NCBI RefSeq assembly: GCF_032854445.1
Contig: NC_088301.1
Coordinates: 58,850,512-58,914,511 of the forward strand
DNA from: Liolophura sinensis
Lineage: Eukaryota; Mollusca; Polyplacophora; Chitonida; Chitonidae
Direction of reading: 5' to 3'
Length of the DNA stretch: 64,000 nt
Shown here: positions 35,501 through 45,534 of the stretch, in pieces
Layout of the letters: each line of letters starts with the position of its first letter
Numbering within the stretch: the first letter of the stretch is position 1
Position numbers and translations under genes: made by a program
The notes under the pieces: generated by a model
The model's input: only the letters and a program-made list of their open reading frames with translations
What the model was told of the DNA's origin: nothing
Database searches by the model: none

Positions 35501-38500
35501 ATTCTACATAGTATCACTATACTTAATTTGTTTGGCTGAAAGTTTTCAGCATGGCATACATGTTATGGCATAGCATAGGGTTGTAGCTTAGTACGATTCA
35601 CAGTAACACGTCGGGGCTGCCGGTATGCATTTTGAGTAGGTTTACAGGCATCTTAAGTAATTTTATGTGTTCACTATAACAGATGTATTTTAAAATTTTT
35701 ATTATTTAGAAACTTAAACCAAATCATATTATAGTTCACAAGAAAGATATTATTTTTGAATACTCTTAAAAAGAATAAAAGAAAATAGTTTATTTTTTTT
35801 ATGTAACTGTGTATTTTTAATTTATTTTATAGGCATACGTGGATGTTTATGATAAATCAAACGAATCAGTGATCTTAACGTTTAATCGGAAGTATTCTGT
35901 AATAATTGCGGGAATTAAACTTTATGAATTATTGCCCGACATTGAGAAAAATGAATGTATGCTGCATGTTTTTGAACATCTACACTCGGGAAGATCGAAA
36001 CAAGCACGTTTCGTGTCTTTTGCTTTCTGAGGTTTCCATCACTGCTACAAGTATTTAGAATCAACCATTTTCTGTACAGGTGTTAGGCTATAGCATGTAA
36101 ATTATATTTCCGAGATAGGAACAAATGAACAATTGATCAATCTAAGAAGATTTGTGTTCTTAGAATAGGAATAAAAAAGTCTAACACAAGCCTTAATACA
36201 GCCACTGTTTCCAACTGTAGACTACTTTCGTTTTCAGACAAGCCTGGAATGGTGGTCGAGAGTTTAGAGATATATCTCTCTCCAATGTCGTCAAAAACCG
36301 TTAGAATATGTGGAGATTGAACGAGAAGAGTAAGAAGATGTTCTGTTCATTGCATACATGTATTGAAATCTGATATTTCACTTTAGGGAGAATGTTTCAA
36401 GTTTTCTTAAACAGGAAAACAACTTATGTTATTTTCCATATGCATTTAATACTGATCCAGTGGCTTATGTCCGCCTGTGTTTTTGTACGCGGGGTTTTTG
36501 TCCGCCGGGGCTTTTGTCCTTCCCGCGTATATACGAGTGCTTTGTGGAACGTACTGTTTCGAATTATGGAACCTTGATGCAAGGTGATCTTCCAATGTAT
36601 TACAACTTACGTGATGAAAAGAACCCTTCCAAAACAGGTTGATGTTGTATAGATGACTTTCGTCAGGGTGGATAATGTCTCCTTTGGCATCAAATCGTAC
36701 GCGCCGCTGAGAGAACTCGGGAGGATAACGAATGCGGTTCGTGGAGGAATAACTGAAGGAAATCCCCTTCACTTCGTCCAGGACAGGGTTGCCAGTGTGA
36801 AGTTTGTCACACACGCCAGCCATGGTTCCACAACGTTTGTGATGAGCCTTCTTCACAGCTGCTCCCAAAACATACACTGCATCAAGAGTGGCGCCAACGT
36901 AGTCTTGTTGGTGAAAGCTTTTGCAAGAATCTTGCTTACTGCAGTATCTGTCTGTGTAGGATTTGACCCACGGAACAGAGGAATTTCTTCCCAGTAGCTG
37001 GTTTCTCGCAAACTCTATGAACTCTTGTATAGGTGTATTTTCTGACGACATTGTCAAGATTCCATCAGACAAGCTTTCGCCTACAGTGACGGCCTCCATA
37101 TTAGTACCTACGCTGTCTGACATTATCCAGAGCAGGGACGCCAGAAATGGATAGCGGCCTTCGTGATGATGCGCCTCCTTCAAAATGAATTGTGCAGCTT
37201 CCCTTTGACCCATATACACCACACCCACACTCCCACTGTCGGCAGATTTTTTTAGTTCTCCGAACAGGTCTTGCACAGGGTTGAAATGTAGGTTGTTCAA
37301 TGAAATTGTAAAATTAGCACATATCTTTTCCTGATAGGCTAGGTGCAGTAATTCCGCAGCTCCTGACTCCCCGTAGTTATCACTGGAGTAAATCAATGAA
37401 AACCGTGTCCATCCTAGCTCCTTCATCAAGTTAATGATAGCCTTTAAAGCCAGAAAACAAGAGAATATATACGTCAGTTGTATACAGATTGGAAGTATAC
37501 AATGGTTGTAGTTATCTATTTTATCAAAACCATGTAATTTGCACTGGTGACATTTAAAAAGGCGTTCAAAATGCTATACTGGGCTGCTGCGTCAAAAGCA
37601 ACAGGATATTGCAAGTAACTGTATTTGTATTTGGAAAGTCGAGTCCATCTTTACAAACACAAGCATCCAAACCTATACATTCTTCTAAAATATAAAAGAT
37701 AGCACATCCTTTGTAGAGTAAAACCAGAGCAGTGACGACAGTGTGATATATATAGCAAATGGTAACCATAAAGAGCATCTATAAGACTGTAATAGTATCC
37801 TCGATTGCGATGCACATATATTGGACGGTTATACCTTGGTCTGATGTAGGTCTGATGTCACTGTCCGTAGCACATTGGGATACAAGGTGGCGTTACTGAA
37901 GGCAGGTAACGTGGCCAGAGTGATAATTGGCAGACCAGAACGGTTCAGAATTTCGGCTACAGCAGCTGTAGTGGAACTTCTACTCGGTCCTATCACACCT
38001 GCATTAAAAAATCATGCACTTTAAAGAAAAAATATCAAAAGTGAAAAATTCGTGATTTTCTGGCGTTGTAAAACAATATCAAAGGATATAGTAAAAAAAA
38101 TACTATATGCATGTGACCAATTACATGTGCATGGGTATATCGATTTAAATCAGATTTGTCTGGCTTTCTCCCACCATAATGCTGAAGTAGCGAATTAGTC
38201 TTAAGCACGGCGTAAAACACCATTCAAATAAAGACCGCTCATGCTGGCTTCCTCTCCGGTCGTACGTGGGAAAATCTTCCAGCAGCTTGCATGCGGACGG
38301 TCGTGAGTTTCCCCCGGCTCTACCCGGTTTCCTCCCACCATAATGCTGGCTGTCGTGGTACAAGTGAAATATCCTTGAGCACGACATAGTAAAACACCAA
38401 TCAGATATACAAACAATACCATGTATTTGACAAATAAGCTTATTTGGCATGGCAAATCATCTCAAAGTGAGAAACAACATGTAGGCCTATATATGCTCTC

Positions 38501-41500
38501 AGCATGAATGAAAGCCATATATCATTGACGTAAAATTTAATTGTTGTGCAACAAGAGGATACGCTGGACTCTGTAATAAACAAATCTTGACCAACATAAT
38601 TATATATCCATCGAAACAATAACGTTTGCTTTTCAGTGTTATTACTCCAACACATATTAACGCAGAGTAGAACGTTTTCAGTGAAAAAGACTACATCACT
38701 ACATAGCACTGAATTGAAGGTGTCGCTTTTGGATAAAATGAACTATAGGTACTTGCTATGAGTGTGATATTCTTGATGCTAAATACCACATGTTTTTAAT
38801 GACTGACGCCACACAGATGATTATCTTTAGACCGAAATGAATCACGACCTGGGGTTTGGAATTTACCCCAAAAACAAAATAACGATGTTCTTAATCCAAT
38901 TTTCAAGAAATGAATGCTTGGAATTAAAACGTTTACAACCTACCTGGTAACATATTTACAATTATATGATTTTATTATCATTCTTTGTTTTTCAGTTCAG
39001 ACTATATTTGGACTTTTAACTTATTTTTCGTTTCCAATGTGGAATAACACAGTGATCTGAAATGTATACATATCACTCAAAGTATCTATTTAAAATGAAG
39101 TAAACTTAAGAAAACAAACAAACATCGTACCTGCTGTAAAGGCCGGTGCTTCCGGACAGTCACTGATGTTATGTTTTGAAGTTCGGCCTAGAATATTATA
39201 TGCGTGTTGACTGGCGTAATATGGGTCGCCACAATCATTGAAGACTGTGAAACCTTCGAAAAATAAAAAACATTTTAAATAAAAACAACTGTGAACAGGA
39301 TATTATGCTTGGGGAATTATCATACATTTCAAGCATTTTTCTCTCATGAAGAAAAATATCAGACATTTGGAATTTTATATGGAAATTTATTTATTTATTT
39401 ATATATTTGATTGGTGTTTTACGCCGTACTCAAGAATCTTTCACTTATACGACGGAAGCCAGTATTATAGGGGGAGGAAACCGGACAGAGCCCGGGGGAA
39501 ACCCACGACCATCCGAAGGTTGCTGGCAGACCTTACCTTACCATTTCTTTTACCAACGACTCAAAACAGGACAATGTCTCAAATTATGTCAGATTTTCTG
39601 AGAATGTTTCCTTCAACTAGGCCTACAATTCTAGCCGCACTTCTCTTACAAGTTAATAAATCTCTGGTATCCATGTACTCATTTATCTCGTCTGTGTTGC
39701 CTTTTACATTATTACACTAAAAAATCAGAATATGTGTGTTACATTCTACAGAACAATCTGCTGCAGCAACAGCATACATTCTGGCATCACTCAGACAACA
39801 GGATTTCTGCTAAATTTGAAAGAATATTTTTATGAGTACTAATTCACTCATAAAAAGCATCATTATATACTGACTATACTGTATTTTATCTCCCATGTAG
39901 TTCTGTCTTTTTTCACATCGCCAGATCTGTTCTTCTTCTGCTCATACAACACAGTACATTTTTCAGACTGAGGGTTGTACAAGATCGGTTGATCTCAAAC
40001 AGTCGCGAAGACGGCTTTGCCAGAGATGCATTGAGAGAAGGGTGGCCTCTACGATATATATCCCTACTGAATCTGGAAATACGGTACTCAAATCGTGATG
40101 GCCTGAGGTATAGTTCAAGTGGTCATGTCAAAGTGACCTCGACGGCAGGTAAGGTTGTGTAACGACAGGCGAGGAAGCTACTCTGGTATGTACACATGCA
40201 CATATATCTAGGCTGAAGTTCATGTAAACGGTCAAAAACTAAGGCGGCCCGCATACGACATTTAAATATGTTAAGATTTGAAATGTTGCTTTTAGTTTTA
40301 CCTGACATGAGTGCAAACAGCATTTCACCAAGGTGAAAGCATTTTGTCACATCGGTGGATAGGTTTCCACCCAGGTGGTTCGACGAAGTCCAAAGGTGGC
40401 GGATAAGAACGTTGACTAGATTTGGCTTTCGACAACAGATCATTTCCGTTATCTTCGGTTTACAACCTCAGAAACCACGCTAGTTAGTTTGCACGTTAGT
40501 TTTTACATGTGTGGAAACTGTTTCAGCACGAGGAAAAACGGTTTCTCCCAAGCGAGAACTGTTTTCACCTGGGTGAAAGCTTATTCTCTCACTTTTCCCC
40601 TTAATTAAAAATATTTAAAAAAGCTACTATCCCCCTGGCGAAAACCAAAGAAAAATTACAAAATTTATCCAATTAAAACAATTTCGCCAAAAAAGAATAA
40701 AATAGTGGGTTAAAATCGGGACTAGAACCAAATGCAATGTATGGGTATCAAAGAAGAGATAGCGGTGTAATGTTATACTACAGCGTGCATCGCCATTTTT
40801 ATTATCCATGTGCATAGCATGAGATCAGATTCTTCGGTGTGTATTATCTGGGATTAATATAATAGATTAGTTGTTGTATTAGCCCTTGATATTATGCACA
40901 CCACAGAGCAGCAATACTTGTGAAAATCATTTACTGTGTACAGTGATGAAGATTCCAAGTTTGGTTACATGGTGATCATTTGGACTGTACCGCGGTATTA
41001 TTTATTTCAGAGCACTGATGACCAGCCATGTATATTTCTCCAGCCATGTCTCATAGTCCGCCGCATACAACAAACATGCAATTCACGGCATCGGAGATGA
41101 AAATCAGCTGTGTAATGGTTAGCTGGAGCCTTGAGACTCCAGACTTGAGTCCACTTTCCCTGTGGTTTTAAGCCGGGACGCATGTGACCTTTTCTGGTGA
41201 AATCGGCGGTCTGCTGTTTCCTCAACCGAAACATCACAAATTCTTCAGTGTGGCATTGAATACCAAATGAAAACAAGCGGCATGCGCCATGCAATATATA
41301 ACGTGGACGGCATCGCTCTGTGTGGAGTATGGAAGTTTGTTGGTGAAACCAACACTTTAAAAGGAGTATGGAAGTGTGGCCGAAAAGTGCAGCCTTTTAA
41401 ATCTCGACAATCAGTGAAACGTGAATTGTGACGAAGTGTGCCCGAAAATAACGTCTGTTTAAATCTGAGCAGTCGTTCAAAACTGCACAGCGAGGGATAT

Positions 41501-44075
41501 GGAAATGTGCGGAAAATTGCAGTGGTTGAAACCTCAACAGGAAGTAATGAGCGAAAAGCCGTTCAAATAAGTATCATTCCTCAATACTATAGTTCTGCTG
41601 AAGGGAATCAGAAAGCGTTCAGGTGAAAGTTGCGTTGAGAATACATGTGGGTAGCTGAGTGGAGTGAAACTGAAAGTTGTCCATGGAAAGCTGTTCAGAG
41701 GTCGGAAAAAATTGAACGCAAAACGCAAGTCCATACAAATGAAAGTGGGCAGTAATAGGCGTTCACAAAAATAACTAATTAAGAGCTGTCTTAGAACAAA
41801 TATTTGGACAACTTTACTCTCATACGTACATTCATATCCATGGAATGCACCATTGAGTGTTATCTTTAACGCATGATAAAGATATGTTCTTACATTATCA
41901 GACCTCTCAACTCTCACGCATTCGGCGTGATACTCACGCATTCGGCTTCAATCTCACGCTCTCACGCAGCTACTTTAAAATCTCACGCATTCTGAAGGTT
42001 TAGGGTAAAAAATAAAAAAAACACTGGTAATTGTTGGTTTGCTTATGATATTCAACTGACCAAAGTACGGGTCGTGTCTTCAGTCATCCGAGGGAATTTC
42101 GCATGTTTATTTTTAACCTCCCCAGAGTTGTCGTTCCTGCTTCACCTGAGAGTGGATTTGATGATATTGAATTCTTCGTTAAAAAATTTCCACACCATCT
42201 CCCCTCAACAACGAATGAGATCGAGAAGCTCCAAGAAGAGTTTGTGGAATATCAAATGCTGGAAAAAAGTCACATTCCAGGACAAATCTGGGACAGCGCC
42301 CGCGTCAAACCTACTGAAGATGATAATGACCAGGAACTGGACGAGACACAGGATGGATGTCATTTGGGGTCATCTTTCCTCTCTTAAATTAGTAGACGGC
42401 AGCTCTAGGTTTGGAAGGTTGAGTAAAGTGGCTAAATTGATACTTATCCTACCACATTCCAACGCTGGCGAGGAGAGGGTATTTTCAATGGTGAGAAAAA
42501 ACAAAACCGCTTTTCGAGGATCGCTGGGAGTAGAGGGCACGCTGTCCTCTTTGATGACCATCAAACTAGCGAACTGTCACCAATTTGAACCACCAAGTGA
42601 AGTCTTAACCAGCGCCAAGAAGGCCATTCGTGAATACAACTTGTTACACAAGAAAAAATAATCTTTTCAAATAATAAAAGAGCACTCACGAGTCACATTC
42701 TTGTAACCACTGGCAGTGTAATTGTTTTACCACTAGACCTACCTCCGATCGATGATTCATCGGGCGTCGCCACCTGATTATAAATCTGTGTGCCACGTCA
42801 CCTTATAAGGTTATAAACAGTCACAATGCCGTCTAGCTAGTGTAAATTGTTGCAGACTACTGGCTAATTACAAAGTGACTAATCTGATTATATTTTCATA
42901 AATATTTTACGAAGCCACTCCACGGTATTTAGATCACGTCATGCATTGTACATTATTTTCGGTTTGTTGTGTGTTTGGATTGTTTCCACAATTTGAATAA
43001 TTTCAGGGAAATACAGTTTCCAATCTGACAAATGGTGTTGGTTATTAGTATTGATTTTCCCCACAAAATCTGTATAGATTTGCATCAAAGCGCCTAAAAC
43101 GAGATCCAAAACGAAGTAGAATACGGAAAGTTTCCTAACAATTCCACATTGTAATAGGGCCTACAGTAAGTTCACTCTTGGACTTCCAGTTTATTGTCTT
43201 AAGGAGAGAATAATATCAAAAGCATTCCATATTTGCTGATATATATGATGGTTATTCTTATGTAAAAATAGAAGATATTGTAAAAACCGTAAGTTAACAT
43301 TGTCTAATGATTTGCAGTTTTATTCTCCGGAAATGAGCTAGAATGCATCTCCGGCAATCTAGAACCCCAGAGCTTCCAGGGGCCGCTGTCTAATAATTTG
43401 CAGTTTTATTCTCCGGAAATGAGCTAGAATGCATCTCCGGCAATCTAGAACCCCAGAACTGGGCCCCCTAATTGGCTGGGATAGTAACCCAATCTCACTC
43501 CTTGGGAACATTTTAGGTTGAGAGGTCTGCATTATGCTCTAGTTAGCTCCAGTCCTGCTTTACTGAATATGTCGTGTATGACAAACTTACTAGAAAGGGA
43601 CGTAACTACAGATATTCGTAGCAGGAATGTGAAAAACAAATGTGAATATGACCTAACTGATGTGCATGTTAAATGGTAGCTCTATAACGTAATCTAACAT
43701 AAGCAATATAAAAATACACACTTGAAACACCTATAAAACGCTATCCACAGTTTAGTAGAGTCATTGACTGGCTACATATTGCCTAGATTATGAATATGTT
43801 AACGTGATGATTTTGTCCTTACCGAAATTAACACCTGGGATGTACTTCTTCCCACTGCTGTCTACCGTGTTGAGCTTGAGAACGGCATACTTCACGGCTA
43901 GGACGTGTTGCAAAGTAGCAAGTGACACCTCTCCACATTCCCCAAAGCCAGTGCTTCGCCGCACACTTAACATCACAGCAAACATTACATTTCCAGGTTC
44001 CTCGTACACCTTCGTGTGACACTGTGTGTATACAACGTGTGCGATGCACAGAGCGACAAGCGATTTCAGCAACAT
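29196..44075 (-). CDS. Tandem venus-flytrap (mGluR-like) single-pass membrane protein
   Basis: Seven exons join in frame on the - strand: 44075-43823, 39253-39131, 37998-37835, 37441-36611, 32486-31008, 30132-29817, 29548-29196 (stop TAA 29198-29196), giving about 1172 residues. Order: signal peptide (MLLKSLVALCIAHVV), VFT1 (about 20-460), linker with CLTVCKEC (493-500), VFT2 (about 505-950), linker with CLGPHCSMC (985-993), one transmembrane helix (about 1011-1034), and a 138-residue Ser-rich tail. Both VFTs belong to the ANF-receptor/periplasmic-binding type-I fold and resemble metabotropic glutamate receptors (IGPSRSSTTAAV and IGPEPSSVAL; LRTVTSD and LRTVPSD; NYGESG and IYGKTG). No 7TM, kinase or cyclase domain follows. 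The last acceptor could also be used at 29554. The stop codon overlaps a GTAAGT, so a further 3' exon cannot be excluded. Ligand and signalling are unknown. Confidence 0.85.
29817..32486 (-). CDS. VFT2 half, cysteine linkers and transmembrane helix (exons 5-6)
   Basis: Exon 5 (32486-31008) is one uninterrupted 493-codon exon. It begins with VGSYSK and the first Cys linker, then GDYLIVAFFSIH, a strongly mGluR-like VFT (PQVSYAASSPDLDD, FLRTVPSDEVQAD, NPWFSRFWQDQFKC), and ends GNYYYVE. Exon 6 (30132-29817) restarts with VGIFDR, the second Cys linker and the helix (SVIIIITSLNCLVVLVISVV). Pocket positions against mGluR1: Ser165 kept, Thr188 to Ser, Asp208 kept, Tyr236 kept, Asp318 to Glu, Lys409 to Arg, all conservative. 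The GTG at 32484-32486 is the first codon after a splice acceptor, not a start. Confidence 0.85.
30325..30535 (+). repeat. SINE copy, family B
   Basis: GCGGTCGCCGTGAGTTCAAA, TACGTGGGAAGGTCTCCCAG, GATCGTGGGTTTCTC, GTATTCTTGAGTACAGCC and a GTAAATAAAAAAA tail. Lies in the intron between VFT exons 5 and 6. Confidence 0.85.
30676..30792 (-). repeat. SINE fragment, family B (reverse)
   Basis: TTATTTATTTATTTATTCAT, GATTGGTGTTTTACGGCGTA, CACTTATACGACGGCGGCCA, then GGGCAGAGCCAGGC. It lies opposite in orientation to the copy at 30325-30535, about 140 bases away. Confidence 0.9.
32890..34625. repeat. 85-90-bp satellite array with internal inversions (VFT gene intron)
   Basis: Left half: ACAATATATTTGCTAATTAG recurs about every 85 bases (33057, 33141, 33228, 33370, 33455, 33540), followed by ATTGTCTAAATAGATGCTAA-type sequence. 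Right half: CTAACTATCAAAGAGGCC with GCTATGATAGCGCTATGTAG recurs about every 88 bases (33771, 33859, 33948, 34100, 34185, 34272). Segments near 33560-33720 and 34370-34620 carry the same unit in reverse (AAATAGCGAATATATT, GATAGTTAGCTTCTAC), so the array is inverted at least twice. A separate block of the family lies at 48090-48325. Confidence 0.85.
35142..36521. mobile_element. ~1.38-kb DNA element with iteron-type inverted termini, unclassified
   Basis: The left end AAGGACAAAAGCCCCGGCGA and the reverse complement of the right end (ends 36521) share AAGGACAAAAGCCCCGGCG. Each end carries several tandem variants of a ~17-bp iteron, (G/A)ACAAAAGCCCCGNC: about five at 35142-35231 and four at 36468-36521. 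The interior is very AT-rich and encodes only short open frames (35351-35539, 35839-36030) without recognisable homology. No convincing target duplication was seen. Probably a non-autonomous transposon; it sits in the VFT1-VFT2 intron, 90 bases from exon 4. Confidence 0.75.
36611..44075 (-). CDS. VFT1 half (exons 1-4) of the tandem-VFT protein
   Basis: Exon 1 (44075-43823) encodes the signal peptide and the first strand/helix (MFAVMLSV, HVLAVKYAVLKLNTVDSSGK, YIPGVNFG). Exon 2 (39253-39131) has VFNDCGDPYYASQHAYNIL, exon 3 (37998-37835) VIGPSRSSTTAAVAEIL and LPIITLATLPAFS, and exon 4 (37441-36611) the rest of both lobes, ending DESHLYNINLFWKGSFHH. Against mGluR1, the amino-acid pocket positions read Ser165 kept, Thr188 kept, Asp208 kept (TSD), Tyr236 kept (NYGES), Asp318 kept (MSDS), and Lys409 replaced by Tyr. 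This alignment was made by eye. The first intron (39254-43822) contains a hAT element. Confidence 0.8.
38150..38232 (+). repeat. SINE fragment, family B
   Basis: TTTCTCCCACCATAATGCTG, TTAAGCACGGCGTAAAACAC and CATTCAAATAAA: 3' end of the family, directly followed by a second, longer copy in the same orientation. Confidence 0.8.
38236..38412 (+). repeat. SINE copy, family B
   Basis: GCTCATGCTGGCTTCCTCTC, CGTACGTGGGAAAATCTTCC, CGGTTTCCTCCCACCATAAT, then AACACCAATCAGATATACAA. Lies in the intron between VFT exons 2 and 3. Confidence 0.85.
39386..39537 (-). repeat. SINE copy, family B (reverse)
   Basis: TTTATTTATATATTTGATTG, GTGTTTTACGCCGTACTCAA, CCCGGGGGAAACCCACGACC, GGTTGCTGGCAGACC. Lies in the first VFT gene intron, 133 bases upstream of exon 2. 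Confidence 0.9.
42103..42661 (+). pseudogene. hAT transposase C-terminal remnant (frameshifted)
   Basis: The second half encodes the hAT dimerisation region: RLSKVAKLILILPHSNAGEE, then RVFSMVRKNKTAFR, and SLMTIKLAN, ending LLHKKK and TAA (42659-42661). Upstream coding similarity (FDDIEFFVKKFPHHLPS, EEFVEYQML) lies in another frame, so a frameshift falls near 42350. N-terminal zinc finger and RNase H parts are missing. Confidence 0.8.
43301..43460 (+). repeat. 86-bp two-copy tandem duplication inside the hAT element
   Basis: TGTCTAATGATTTGCAGTTT at 43301 and TGTCTAATAATTTGCAGTTT at 43387 start two units. Both continue through CTCCGGAAATGAGCTAGAAT and GGCAATCTAGAACCCCAGA with almost no differences. 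Confidence 0.9.
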
Positions 44076-44637
44076 GGTTCCATTGTCACTTCAGCTTTAA
44101 ATTTGATTTAGATTTTAGACATGTTGTTTCTGAGTTGCAAAAGTCACTGCCCCTCAGGAGTGAGTCGGAAGTAACCCTAGTAGATATTAAAGGTGCTTAG
44201 ACGTCATGCTTCGTCGGACTCACAAGCCTAGGAGCACATATTAACCATACAGTCTACACCTTACCTATGGCCGACAGGTCTCTCTTCAAAAACTATACCT
44301 ACCAAGTATGCGGGGAACAGATTTATTCTCATAGGCAATCACATTTCTACTGTTATTTTTACATTATAAATTATCCTTACTTGAACAGCAATATACGAAT
44401 GGGTCCTGTATATGGCGTGCACATATTTCGCCCTGTAGAATTTATTAGATCATGTGTGTTGTGTAACTGTTTCAATCAACGTGAACAACTTATTGGTGTA
44501 AAAAACTAGTGTGTAAAGGTTTTTACATCAAACGCCTTCACTGTAAATTTCTAAAGTTTTGAACATAGCTCTCTCGTAAGTAAATATGGACAGGGCATCC
44601 AGAATCTCTGGCGCTCTGCTTCTTGATTGTATTGACC

Positions 44638-44994
44638 GGCCCTGATGGCTCAGTTGGTAGAGCGTTTGCTTAATTCGGGGGCGATAGATCCAGGGTCAAT
44701 CCTTGGTCGGGTCACACCTAAGACCTGAAAAGAGGAAGTTGTACTTCCTCGCTTGGCGTTCAGCATTAAGGGGATAGTGGAACGACTGGTTTACCCGTAT
44801 GAGTACAATGGCTCAGCTTACTTGCCTTCGGCAAGTCGTCTCAGTGAAGCAACACTAGATAAAAGAGCGGTGGAAATCCGTCCTGCCACAGGTGGCACAT
44901 TACAAGTACATGCACTCTGAGGACTCCTTCTTCGTCATATGACTGAAAAGTTGCTAAGTACGACGTTAAACCCTAAGCCCTCAAGCCCTCACTC
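44638..44994 (+). repeat. SINE copy, family A (full length)
   Basis: The tRNA-like head GATGGCTCAGTTGGTAGAGC (A box) and GGGTCAATCCTTGGTCGG (B box) is followed by GACCTGAAAAGAGGAAGTTG, TCGCTTGGCGTTCAGCATTA, and the 3' end GTACGACGTTAAACCCTAAG. It is the best preserved of the three family-A copies. It is not a functional tRNA gene: no acceptor-stem closure is seen. Confidence 0.9.
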
Positions 44995-45099
44995 TTGATT
45001 ATGTCCAATTCCGCTTAACCCTGGGTTTGGGGCTGTGTATTCATCGCGTTGAATTAGATTGTCACGTTGAACAGTTGCAATCAAAATGCAACTGAGACA

Positions 45100-45335
45100 C
45101 AAATCTTCATTATCGACAACTTATATACTAGTATCGTACACAATTCCACTACTGATTTCATTCATTCATCTAGAACATTCCTTGCGATTTTCCGACATCA
45201 ACAGAAACATTTGATTGCACGATTCCGTCCTAACTTCTGCTTCTCGTTGAACAATTCCGTCTTAATTTTTGCTTCTCTTCGCACGATTCCGTCCTAATTT
45301 CGTACTTTATATTCTGTCTTCGTTCTAGGGTGGAT
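45100..45335 (+). repeat. Left copy of a direct repeat flanking the 32-bp array
   Basis: ATCGACAACTTATATACTAG, GTACACAATTCC, GATTTCATTCATTCATCTAG and CGTCCTAATTTCGTA match, with moderate divergence and indels, 48380-48575. Internally it holds three ~36-base units with CGATTCCGTCCTAA. Confidence 0.65.
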
Positions 45336-45534
45336 TCTGTTAAACGTCGTATTGGAAATGGTCTTGTGATTATTGACCAGAACGTCTATTTTGTTTGATG
45401 CCTGTATGGAATAATAATGTCTTTTTTGAACTGTGTCTCCACTGTCACAGACATCTACACCTTAGGCTCCCAATACTACAGACACCCACACCCATTGCCC
45501 CAACATTAAAGACGTACACACCTGTTCTCCAAGA

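Larger units (their letters stand above)
41899..43529 (+). mobile_element. hAT transposon (1.63 kb, deleted, TIR CAGACCTCTCAAC)
   Basis: Perfect 13-base inverted termini, CAGACCTCTCAAC at 41899-41911 and its reverse complement at 43517-43529, enclose a remnant hAT transposase. The direct repeat CATTAT flanks both ends (41893-41898 and 43530-43535); hAT elements usually make 8-bp duplications, so two bases may have decayed. Subterminal left sequence repeats CTCACGCATTC several times. The element lies in the first intron of the tandem-VFT gene. Confidence 0.85.

Noticed and set aside
44638-44710. tRNA gene
   Set aside because: A- and B-box-like sequences belong to a family-A SINE head; no closing acceptor stem.
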